Positions 7,763 through 13,476 of a stretch of DNA of 13,476 bases are shown here, one piece after another. A program made the position numbers and the translations under genes. The notes under the pieces are model-generated. The model was given only the letters and a program-made list of their open reading frames with translations. It was not told the DNA's origin and searched no databases. The stretch is from assembly GCA_947311745.1 (NCBI GenBank), contig CAMZLT010000126.1:1-13476 (forward strand), given 5' to 3'. Position 1 is the stretch's first letter. The number at the start of each line of letters is the position of its first letter. This DNA is from an uncultured Flavobacteriaceae bacterium. Its GTDB lineage: Bacteria > Bacteroidota > Bacteroidia > Flavobacteriales > Flavobacteriaceae.

Positions 7763-7796
7763 AAAAAAACCACTTACAATAGTAAGTGGTTTTTTT
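7763..7796 (+). terminator. Intrinsic terminator after recA (symmetrical)
   Basis: A perfect 15-bp stem (7763-7777 with 7782-7796) and a 4-nt AATA loop. The core ACCACTTAC pairs with GTAAGTGGT, flanked by seven A and seven T. It starts 16 bp after the recA stop. Because of the A/T flanks it can work in both directions, so it may also stop leftward transcripts from the SRPBCC gene that ends 132 bp to its right. Confidence 0.9.
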
Positions 7797-7928
7797 AATA
7801 ATAAGTTTTGCTTATATTCGTTTTGAATAATACCAGTTTGACATCAAAATACGTTATTTTTTTCGTTTTACTTCTCTAAAAAAATTAACTATAATTATGC
7901 TGAAATTATATATATATTTTAGTAACTG

Positions 7929-8468
7929 TTATTGATTTTCGCACAGTTTTTTTAGTTTCGTTAAGCCTAATTTAAAGTCTTTTCCGATTGCTTCTTCCAT
8001 ATTCATAGTTAATTTCATAAGGTTAAAAGGGTATAGCATATCACTGTTAAACCCCCAAGTTACTACGGTTTTATTTCCTTCTGATTTTAGTTTAACATAT
8101 CCTTGTGCTTCACTTTCATAAGGTGTATAAAACTTTAAATTTGTTGCGAATAGATTAGGTGCTTCAATTTTAGTAATTGTTTGACTTCCTTTTCCTACAT
8201 TTTTATTATCACTATCCCAAGAATTTTTTGCACCAATTGTACCGTCTGTTCCTGTTAATTCTTTTTTCATATTTGGGTCATATTCCATCCAAGGACTCCA
8301 TTTATCAAGGTCAGTAAGACTGTTTGTATTTTCCCAAACTTGTTCGATAGGTTTGTTAATTGTTATAGACTTTTCGTAATTAAAGTCGTTAGATACAAAA
8401 AGTGCTGCAATTAATATAATTGCAATTATAGCAAATAAACCTATTCCTATTTTTTTTAAAATTTTCAT
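7929..8468 (-). CDS. Membrane-anchored SRPBCC (START/Bet v1-like) family protein
   Basis: A 179-residue protein with one N-terminal membrane segment (about residues 6-25, IGIGLFAIIAIILIAALFV) followed by a SRPBCC domain (about 30-177). The typical polyketide-cyclase-like motifs are present: INKPIEQVWENTNS (37-50), WSPWMEYDPN (57-66), GTDGTIGAKNSWDSDNKNVG (73-92) and the C-terminal amphipathic helix EEAIGKDFKLGLTKLKKLCE. SRPBCC domains hold hydrophobic ligands in a cavity; no ligand is known for this group. The ATG is at 8466-8468. It stands alone and is convergent with recA. Genes of this type are often found near WYL/YafY regulators, and one lies about 1.3 kb away here, but no TGACA/TGTCA site occurs in front of this gene. 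Confidence 0.85.
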   Translation of the reverse strand: MKILKKIGIGLFAIIAIILIAALFVSNDFNYEKSITINKPIEQVWENTNSLTDLDKWSPWMEYDPNMKKELTGTDGTIGAKNSWDSDNKNVGKGSQTITKIEAPNLFATNLKFYTPYESEAQGYVKLKSEGNKTVVTWGFNSDMLYPFNLMKLTMNMEEAIGKDFKLGLTKLKKLCENQ

Positions 8469-8663
8469 TGTTTTTTATTTTTTTGAAATTAATAATTAAT
8501 TTTTCAATATTAAGTTTATTATTTTTTTCTATAATTTTCTTGTTTTAATTTGAGTAACTTGTTAGAATTACTACTATTACAACGATTATTAATATTTTGT
8601 TTATTTTACTATTTGTTCTTATGGTTGCTAAGAATTTTATATCGAAATCTACTAAAGCTATAT

Positions 8664-8689
8664 TTATTGTGATACAATAATATATTGTA
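8664..8689. repeat. Triple alternating half-site array (TATTGT / ACAATA / TATTGT)
   Basis: Three copies of one hexamer in alternating orientation start at 8665, 8674 and 8683, each separated by exactly 3 nt. The middle copy can pair with either neighbour: TTATTGT-GAT-ACAATAA (8664-8680) and TACAATA-ATA-TATTGTA (8673-8689), both perfect 7-bp inverted repeats. Spacing is 9 bp per unit. It lies in the 284-bp gap between the CDF transporter's 3' end (8753) and the SRPBCC start (8468), about 200 bp upstream of the latter. The right-hand palindrome resembles MarR/OhrR-type operators. Otherwise this gap is AT-rich and shows no gene or convincing promoter. Confidence 0.5.
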
Positions 8690-8752
8690 AATTTAGACTA
8701 ATTTTTTGTTTTATGAAATAAGTATAATAATTTTTCTTAAGATTTTATATAA

Positions 8753-9538
8753 TTAACCAAGCTTTAAAATACGATAAGCTCCTTGTAAAACAAGTATAAA
8801 TACAATCAAACCAATTAGTAAATCAGGAATATTAGAGTGTAAAAAATGAACGAGTATTCCTGCAAGGATAACACCTAAATTTATAATAATATCGTTGGAA
8901 GTAAAAATCATACTTGCTTGCATATGTGCTTCTTTACTTTTTGATTTTTGTAAAACATACAAACAAATACCATTTGCTAAAAGGGCAAATATAGAAACGA
9001 TAATCATTATATAAAAATTAGGAAAACTAGGGTTTAAAAATCGTCTAATTACTTCTGAAAAACCTAAAAATGCTAAAATAATTTGAATGTAACCTGCAAA
9101 TTTTGCCACTCGTTTTTTTAATAAAATTGTACCTCCAACAGCAAAAATGCTAATACCATAGACAAACGAATCGGCAAGCATATCCAAGCTATCGGCAACT
9201 AATCCCATTGACTTAGAAAGCCATCCTGTGGTAATTTCAATAAGAAAAAACACAAAGTTTATACTTAAAACAACCCATAAAATCTTTTTTTGATTTTTGT
9301 TTTCGCTAAACGTATTTTTAGTAGATGTTTCTGTAGAAATATGCACACTACCTAAATTGAGTTGTGTTAATTTTTTGGTGATTTTTTCTAAATCTGTAAG
9401 ATGATAAACCGTTAATTTTCGATTAGAAATATCAAATTCTAAATTTTTAACACTTTGCAATTCTTGTAATTGCATACGAATTAGATTTTCCTCAGAAGGA
9501 CAATCCATTTTTGTAATAGTATAAATAGATTTTTGCAC
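8753..9538 (-). CDS. CDF-type cation transporter with HMA-like N-terminal domain
   Basis: A 261-residue membrane protein. Residues 1-70 form a ferredoxin-like, HMA-type domain (IYTITKMDCPSEENLIRMQL), in which the usual CxxC metal site is reduced to C13xxE16. Residues 86-257 form a six-segment CDF transmembrane unit, and the protein stops right after TM6, so the cytoplasmic dimerisation domain of ordinary CDF exporters is missing. In TM2 the DSLDMLADS stretch supplies D119xxxD123. In TM5 the usual HxxxD is F212xxxD216 (FTSND), so one of the four transport ligands is not conserved. The start is GTG (9536-9538), supported because it gives the full HMA-like strand; the next ATG would cut into it. 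It begins 2 bp after the kinase stop, so translation is coupled. The metal is unknown. Confidence 0.85.
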   Translation of the reverse strand: MQKSIYTITKMDCPSEENLIRMQLQELQSVKNLEFDISNRKLTVYHLTDLEKITKKLTQLNLGSVHISTETSTKNTFSENKNQKKILWVVLSINFVFFLIEITTGWLSKSMGLVADSLDMLADSFVYGISIFAVGGTILLKKRVAKFAGYIQIILAFLGFSEVIRRFLNPSFPNFYIMIIVSIFALLANGICLYVLQKSKSKEAHMQASMIFTSNDIIINLGVILAGILVHFLHSNIPDLLIGLIVFILVLQGAYRILKLG

Positions 9539-9540
9539 GA

Positions 9541-10467
9541 TTAAAAACGATAAACCAATTCTAATTTATAGTCTTTTAATACATCTTTTACTTTTTCGTA
9601 ATCTTTAGTAAATCCTAAAATATAACCACCACCACCAGAGCCACAAAGTTTTAAGTAATAGTCGTTTGTATCAATACCTTGCTGCCATAATTTATGAAAA
9701 GCATTTGGTATCATTGGTTTAAAATGATTCAAAACTACTTTGGATAATTCTTTTACATTTCCAAAAAGAGATTTTACGTTTCCGTGAAGGAAATCTGCAA
9801 TACAAGCATCGGTTACTTTAGCAAAATCCTCGCTAATCATTTTACGAAATCCTTCGTTTTTCATCTTATTCATAAAGATGTTTACCATTGGTTCGGTTTC
9901 GCCAATTTGCTTGGAATCTAATAAAAATACGGCTCCTTTACCTTGTTTTTGCATAGGAATTGCCGTTGCTTCTAAATTTTCTTTAGAGTTTATTAAAATA
10001 GGCAAACTTAAATACGAATTTAACGGATCTAAACCAGAACTTTTGCCGTGAAAAAAAGATTCCATTTCCGAAAAAATAGTTTTTAATTTTATTAATTTAT
10101 CTTTGGTTAAGTTTTCTAAAACGGTAATTTTTTCCGTAGCATATTTGTGGTAAATAGCAGCAACTAAAGCACCTGAACTACCTACACCATAGCCTTGCGG
10201 AATGCTTGAATCAAAGTACAAACCATTGGTAATATCTGTTTTTAATTTTTCTAAATCAAAAACAACCAATTTAGGATCAATTTTGCTTAAATAGGTAAAA
10301 TATTCTTGTAATTTTGTATTGGATTCTGTTGCTTTTTCCGAAGTATTTTCATCTAATTTTAAAGCTCCTTTATACGAGTTATACGGAATTGCTAAACCTT
10401 TAGAATCTTTTATAATTCCATATTCGCCAAACAGTAAAATTTTAGCGTAAAATAATGGTCCTTTCAT
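9541..10467 (-). CDS. Mevalonate kinase-type GHMP kinase
   Basis: A 308-residue cytosolic kinase that, from context, phosphorylates mevalonate. GHMP motif 1 is in the N-terminal GPLFYAKILLFGEYGII. The phosphate-binding motif 2 is SSIPQGYGVGSSGA (87-100), slightly unusual because GYGVGSSG replaces GLGSSAA. The catalytic-base segment is HGKSSGLDP with D147, the arrangement usual for mevalonate kinases. Motif 3 is CGSGGGGYILGF (275-286). I chose the ATG at 10465-10467 because conserved sequence begins right there and it leaves a 10-bp gap after mvaD; an in-frame ATG at 10486-10488 would overlap mvaD by 11 bp, and a GTG lies at 10504-10506. Lying between mvaD and a transporter that starts 2 bp later, it is clearly part of that operon. 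Phosphomevalonate kinase is the alternative assignment. Confidence 0.85.
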   Translation of the reverse strand: MKGPLFYAKILLFGEYGIIKDSKGLAIPYNSYKGALKLDENTSEKATESNTKLQEYFTYLSKIDPKLVVFDLEKLKTDITNGLYFDSSIPQGYGVGSSGALVAAIYHKYATEKITVLENLTKDKLIKLKTIFSEMESFFHGKSSGLDPLNSYLSLPILINSKENLEATAIPMQKQGKGAVFLLDSKQIGETEPMVNIFMNKMKNEGFRKMISEDFAKVTDACIADFLHGNVKSLFGNVKELSKVVLNHFKPMIPNAFHKLWQQGIDTNDYYLKLCGSGGGGYILGFTKDYEKVKDVLKDYKLELVYRF

Positions 10468-10477
10468 ATATGCATTT

Positions 10478-11572
10478 TTATTTTTCATCAAATGAAACTC
10501 TATCACGAATATAGTGATTATTTTGACAATGTTCGATTAAATCGGAAACGATAAATTTATGAATTGCTATTCGATCTTTTTCAGGATATAATACGTGTAC
10601 ATTTGCACCTGCATCTAAGGTAAAACTAATGGGTAAATTGGTATCTTTTCTAAATTTCCAAATTTTTTGAATGATTTCTAAAGTATTTGGTTTCATTAAA
10701 ATAAAATACGGATTGCTACTCATCATTAAACCATGTAAAGTTAATGCTTCGCTTTCTACAATGTTTATAAATTGCTTAATATCACCATTTTGTAAAATAT
10801 TTTTAATAGCAATCATATTGTTATTTGCTTGTTCAAAACGAACGTTTGCAAACGGATGATTTTCCATTAATTGATGTCCAACAGTACTTGAAACGGTTTT
10901 TTCGCCTTTATCTACCAATAAAATGGTGTCGTGGTAATTTTTAAAATTTTCGTGTATGGTATACGGAAATGGAATGCCAAATAAATCGGAACTACCTTTA
11001 ATTTTAGGGTGTTTTCCCCAAACAACAATACCATTTTTTATACTTCTACTTGCCGATCCAGAGCCTAATCGTGCTAAAAAGGATGCTTTTTTTAGTATAT
11101 AATCATCTGCTAAATTTGTATTTATTTTTTTTTCTATTTGCATTAAACATAAAGATAGTGCAGCCATTCCGCTTGCTGAGGATGCAATACCAGAACTATG
11201 TGGAAAAGAATTTCGGGTTTCAATACTAAAAGAATAGTGTTTTAAAAAAGGCATATATTTTTCTATTCTTTCAAAAAAAGTGAGGATTTTAGGTTTAAAG
11301 CTGTCGTGTTTTTTTCCTTCAAAAAACACTTCAATTGCAAAAGTATTTATTTCGGATTTCTTTTTAAATTTTACAGTTGTCTGTGTAAAACAAGCAGACA
11401 ACGTAAAACTAATTGATGGATTTTTAGGAATTTGATTTTTTTCCTTTCCCCAATATTTTACCAAAGCAATATTACTTGGTGCTTTTGCTGTTACGACTCC
11501 TTGATTTAGGGTTTTAAAAACGGTATTTTTTGATATAAAATGATTTGCTTCCAAAGGTAAAATTTTTGACAA
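10478..11572 (-). CDS. mvaD: Diphosphomevalonate decarboxylase
   Basis: A GHMP-superfamily enzyme of about 364 residues that converts mevalonate 5-diphosphate to isopentenyl diphosphate with ATP, the last step of the mevalonate pathway. Signature blocks: APSNIALVKYWGK (31-43), the phosphate-binding FPHSSGIASSASGMAAL (123-139), RLGSGSASRS (168-177), and TLDAGANVHVLYP (318-330) with the catalytic aspartate D320. The start is uncertain: the frame has no ATG before the conserved region, only TTG at 11570-11572 (given here) and TTG at 11552-11554. Both TTG codons are the ends of TAnnTTTG-like boxes. It is the first gene of the mvaD/kinase/transporter operon. The gap to the upstream gene is 63 bp. 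Confidence 0.93.
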   Translation of the reverse strand: MSKILPLEANHFISKNTVFKTLNQGVVTAKAPSNIALVKYWGKEKNQIPKNPSISFTLSACFTQTTVKFKKKSEINTFAIEVFFEGKKHDSFKPKILTFFERIEKYMPFLKHYSFSIETRNSFPHSSGIASSASGMAALSLCLMQIEKKINTNLADDYILKKASFLARLGSGSASRSIKNGIVVWGKHPKIKGSSDLFGIPFPYTIHENFKNYHDTILLVDKGEKTVSSTVGHQLMENHPFANVRFEQANNNMIAIKNILQNGDIKQFINIVESEALTLHGLMMSSNPYFILMKPNTLEIIQKIWKFRKDTNLPISFTLDAGANVHVLYPEKDRIAIHKFIVSDLIEHCQNNHYIRDRVSFDEK

Positions 11573-11577
11573 AAATA
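11570..11577 (-). promoter_or_regulatory. Candidate -7 box overlapping the mvaD start
   Basis: On the minus strand this reads TATTTTTG, a full TAnnTTTG match, and its last three bases are the first possible TTG start of mvaD. A second match, TACCTTTG, is at 11552-11559 and ends with the other TTG candidate. If the first box is used, only the inner TTG could be translated, from a very short leader. No -33 TTG is found at 17-23 nt, so the assignment is weak. Confidence 0.25.
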
Positions 11578-11635
11578 CACTTTTTACTTTGTAATTTCTA
11601 AAATAAACACAAATCCGTTTTATGAAATAAAAAAC

Positions 11636-13114
11636 CTATTCAGAAACACGATAATCTAATATAGATTGTGTTGGAGCTAGAATATTGTATTGTTTCCAAA
11701 TATTTGGATTGTATTTTTTTAGTATTTGTATTGGGAATTCTTTTTGTACAGAGGTAGTTTTATATTCTGTATTGTTAAGAATATTGTTTTTTAAAAACAA
11801 AAATTCTTGTTTTTCGTTTACAATATTTTCAATTTGTGTTTTTAATTTGAATTTAAGTTTGTTTTTTGCTTTAGTATTTTCAATAAATTTTACAGGCATT
11901 TTTATATAACTATACATATCTTTACTTTGTCTAATATACTTTGGAGTATATTTATCATTATCTCGCTTATAAAACTCTATAGAACCTTTCCAGTTATAAA
12001 TTTTGTATTTAAAGCCAACCCATTTTAAATTTACGCCTTCTAATTTTTTACCTTTTTGCATAGTAAAATCTAATTTTAAAATAGCAAAAGTTTCATCACT
12101 TACATACATTTTTCCGCTGTATAATGCCGAGGTTTTTCTTGGTTTGTAATCAATTTCGTATACCAATTCGTTATTAAAATATAAGGTGTTTACTAATGTG
12201 TATTCGTACTTTTTAGTATTTAAAACTTCGGCAAATAAATCGTTTTTGCGATACACAGTATTTTTAAAAATACCTTTTGTTTTATATAAAACCCCAACAG
12301 GATAAATTTTTGGTTTGTTTTTTTTTTTATCTCCTTCCATATCGGATATTTTTAAGGAATCTTGCACTTTAAAGAAGGCTATTTTTACTTTAAAAACTTT
12401 GTCTGTGTATAGTTTTACAAAAACATTTTTTAATTTTTCTTGTAACTTATCCATAGAAAAATTCAAATCTGGATTAGATAAATGTGTTGCTTTTTGTAAG
12501 GCAATTTTTATGCTATCTTTACTTTTATGGTACAAATTATATAATACATCACGATACGCAATATCGTTATTTGCAATCATTGGTTTTTTAATGCTATCTA
12601 ATAATTTATTAAATCGTTGAATTAACGTTTTATCGTAATTTTTTGATTTATCAATAACTAATTTTAATTTTTTAATGTTATTTTCTGTACGTAATCGTGT
12701 AAATATTTTTTGTTTTGTATTTACCAAATCATCGTAATTTTTAGATAGATTTTCGGTAACTTTTAGAATGATTTCTTTTTCGGTTAATTGTTTTTGGTTG
12801 TCTATATCTACTTCATCTAAATTTACAATTTGTTCCTCTAAAAAAATTGTTTCAGAAACATCTTTTATTTTAATTTCTTTATTTTTAAAACCAATACACG
12901 AAAATTTTACGAGAGTATCTTCTGTAAATTTTTCAATATTTAAGCTAAAATTTCCCTCTTCGTTACTTATTGTTCCGTAATTTGTATTTATCTGAATCGT
13001 TACATACGGAATTGGTTCTTGTGTTTGTTTATTTTTAATTATGCCATTTACATTTTGACTGAAAGTAGCGATATTCCATAAAAATAGAATCCCTAAAAGT
13101 ATGTTTTTTATCAT
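11636..13114 (-). CDS. Secreted carboxypeptidase-like regulatory domain protein
   Basis: A 492-residue protein with a signal peptide (MIKNILLGILFLWNIATFSQ, 1-20) and then a CarboxypepD_reg-like domain at about 22-103: G24-I-I-K, PIPYVTI, GTISNEEGNFSL, and the closing NLDEVDI. The rest (about 110-492) is a lysine-rich module with a helical part (110-250) and a beta-rich part containing YPVGVLYKTKGIF, LVYEIDYKPR and GKMYVSDETFAILKLDF. That pattern is seen in Bacteroidota surface or periplasmic proteins of unknown function. It has no TonB box, plug or barrel, and no carboxypeptidase catalytic domain, so it is neither a SusC-like porin nor a peptidase. ATG at 13112-13114; a TAnnTTTG box lies 45 bp upstream. 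It is probably monocistronic or weakly coupled to mvaD, 63 bp further on. Function unknown. Confidence 0.8.
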   Translation of the reverse strand: MIKNILLGILFLWNIATFSQNVNGIIKNKQTQEPIPYVTIQINTNYGTISNEEGNFSLNIEKFTEDTLVKFSCIGFKNKEIKIKDVSETIFLEEQIVNLDEVDIDNQKQLTEKEIILKVTENLSKNYDDLVNTKQKIFTRLRTENNIKKLKLVIDKSKNYDKTLIQRFNKLLDSIKKPMIANNDIAYRDVLYNLYHKSKDSIKIALQKATHLSNPDLNFSMDKLQEKLKNVFVKLYTDKVFKVKIAFFKVQDSLKISDMEGDKKKNKPKIYPVGVLYKTKGIFKNTVYRKNDLFAEVLNTKKYEYTLVNTLYFNNELVYEIDYKPRKTSALYSGKMYVSDETFAILKLDFTMQKGKKLEGVNLKWVGFKYKIYNWKGSIEFYKRDNDKYTPKYIRQSKDMYSYIKMPVKFIENTKAKNKLKFKLKTQIENIVNEKQEFLFLKNNILNNTEYKTTSVQKEFPIQILKKYNPNIWKQYNILAPTQSILDYRVSE

Positions 13115-13158
13115 TTTGGTTTTTTATTAAATAGACGATTTCCTTTTAAAAAGGTTTC

Positions 13159-13166
13159 CAAAAATA
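13159..13166 (-). promoter_or_regulatory. Candidate -7 promoter box for the CarboxypepD_reg-like gene
   Basis: The minus strand reads TATTTTTG, a full TAnnTTTG match, 45 bp before the ATG. No TTG occurs at the normal -33 distance. Confidence 0.3.
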
Positions 13167-13204
13167 TATAATTAGTTTAATATACTATTTTTTAGGTGTT
13201 TAAA

Positions 13205-13243
13205 GTATTGTTAAAATGATGAATAGTATCATTTTAACAATAC
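13205..13243 (-). terminator. Perfect 16-bp hairpin downstream of the dipeptidase gene
   Basis: Arms 13205-13220 (GTATTGTTAAAATGAT) and 13228-13243 pair perfectly around a 7-nt loop. It starts 20 bp after the dipeptidase stop on the minus strand and lies about 90 bp before the CarboxypepD_reg-like gene. It is most likely the dipeptidase terminator, but the run after the stem on that strand is only TTTAAA, so it may instead act as an mRNA 3'-end stabiliser. Confidence 0.6.
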
Positions 13244-13263
13244 ACTAAAGGTTTATATAAAAT

Positions 13264-13476
13264 TTACAATGTAAACATTTCGGTATAATATTTATAAAAT
13301 AGAGGGATGGTTTCAATTCCTTTTAGGTAATTAAAAATTCCGTAATGTTCGTTTGGAGAATGGATGGCATCGCTATCTAAGCCAAAACCCATTAAAATGG
13401 ATTTAGATTTTAATTCGTTTTCAAAAAGTGCAACGATAGGAATACTTCCTCCGCTACGTTGCGGAATTGCAGGAAC
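13264..13476 (-). CDS. M20 family dipeptidase, C-terminal fragment (runs off the window)
   Basis: Reading the minus strand from the right edge gives 70 residues and a TAA at 13264-13266; the N-terminal part and start lie outside the window. The fragment contains QRSGGSIPIVALFENEL and MGFGLDSDAIHSPNEHYG, followed by a closing helix ending in KYYTEMFTL. These are C-terminal hallmarks of M20 metallopeptidases of the CNDP/PepV-like dipeptidase group; the histidine in AIHSPNEH is the C-terminal zinc ligand of that family. The frame is clean up to the window edge, so it is truncated only by the window. Substrate is inferred from family: small peptides in the cytosol. Confidence 0.88.
   Translation of the reverse strand, partial: VPAIPQRSGGSIPIVALFENELKSKSILMGFGLDSDAIHSPNEHYGIFNYLKGIETIPLFYKYYTEMFTL

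Noticed and set aside
8469..8752. Remnant of a small gene or a promoter for the SRPBCC gene in the 284-bp gap
   Set aside because: No ORF with recognisable content and no TAnnTTTG box in the right orientation near the start; only the half-site array stands out.
12315..12620. Phe/Ser-rich 101-residue ORF on the plus strand, with similar ones at 11685-11909 and 12768-12980
   Set aside because: All are antisense to the secreted protein gene, and their Phe/Ser/Cys-rich composition is what the complement of lysine-rich codons gives.

Overview
The window looks like chromosomal DNA from a very AT-rich member of the Bacteroidota, most likely a marine-type Flavobacteriaceae. Four things point there. 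TAnnTTTG promoter boxes occur upstream of genes, while Shine-Dalgarno sequences are essentially absent. The protein set (head GIN-domain protein, CarboxypepD_reg-like secreted protein, mevalonate-pathway genes, MDCPSEE-type cation transporter) is typical of that family. RecA and RNase R are of the flavobacterial type. I see no rRNA, tRNA, CRISPR array, insertion sequence or phage gene.

Layout. (1) 53-3437, minus strand: RNase R, a YbjQ-type small protein and a secreted GIN/DUF2807 protein, read leftward. (2) 3438-4075: a 638-bp, extremely AT-rich divergent intergenic region without a gene. It carries a recurring TGTTAAT motif and two abutting perfect palindromes. (3) 4076-6596, plus strand: a tight cluster of rpiB, a His-rich CDF metal exporter, an ElaA-like acetyltransferase and a YafY/WYL-domain transcriptional regulator, with gaps of 8-17 bp. 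(4) 6597-7796: recA, preceded by a TGACA-N6-TGTCA palindrome next to a TAnnTTTG box and followed by a strong 15-bp hairpin terminator. (5) 7929-8468, minus: a membrane-anchored SRPBCC protein, with an unusual triple half-site array about 200 bp upstream. (6) 8753-11572, minus: diphosphomevalonate decarboxylase, a mevalonate-kinase-type GHMP kinase and an HMA-like/CDF cation transporter, almost without gaps. (7) 11636-13114, minus: a secreted CarboxypepD_reg-like protein. (8) 13264-13476, minus: the C-terminal 70 residues of an M20 dipeptidase that runs off the right edge; this piece is easy to overlook.

How the genes work together. The mvaD/kinase pair makes isopentenyl diphosphate by the mevalonate route. 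RNase R and RecA are housekeeping RNA-decay and recombination functions. The most interesting arrangement is the WYL regulator directly upstream of recA with a palindromic operator-like site between them. The right half-site and the -7 box have the same geometry as the promoters controlled by PafBC, the WYL-domain activator of the actinobacterial DNA-damage response. This suggests, but does not prove, WYL-dependent control of recA in this flavobacterium.
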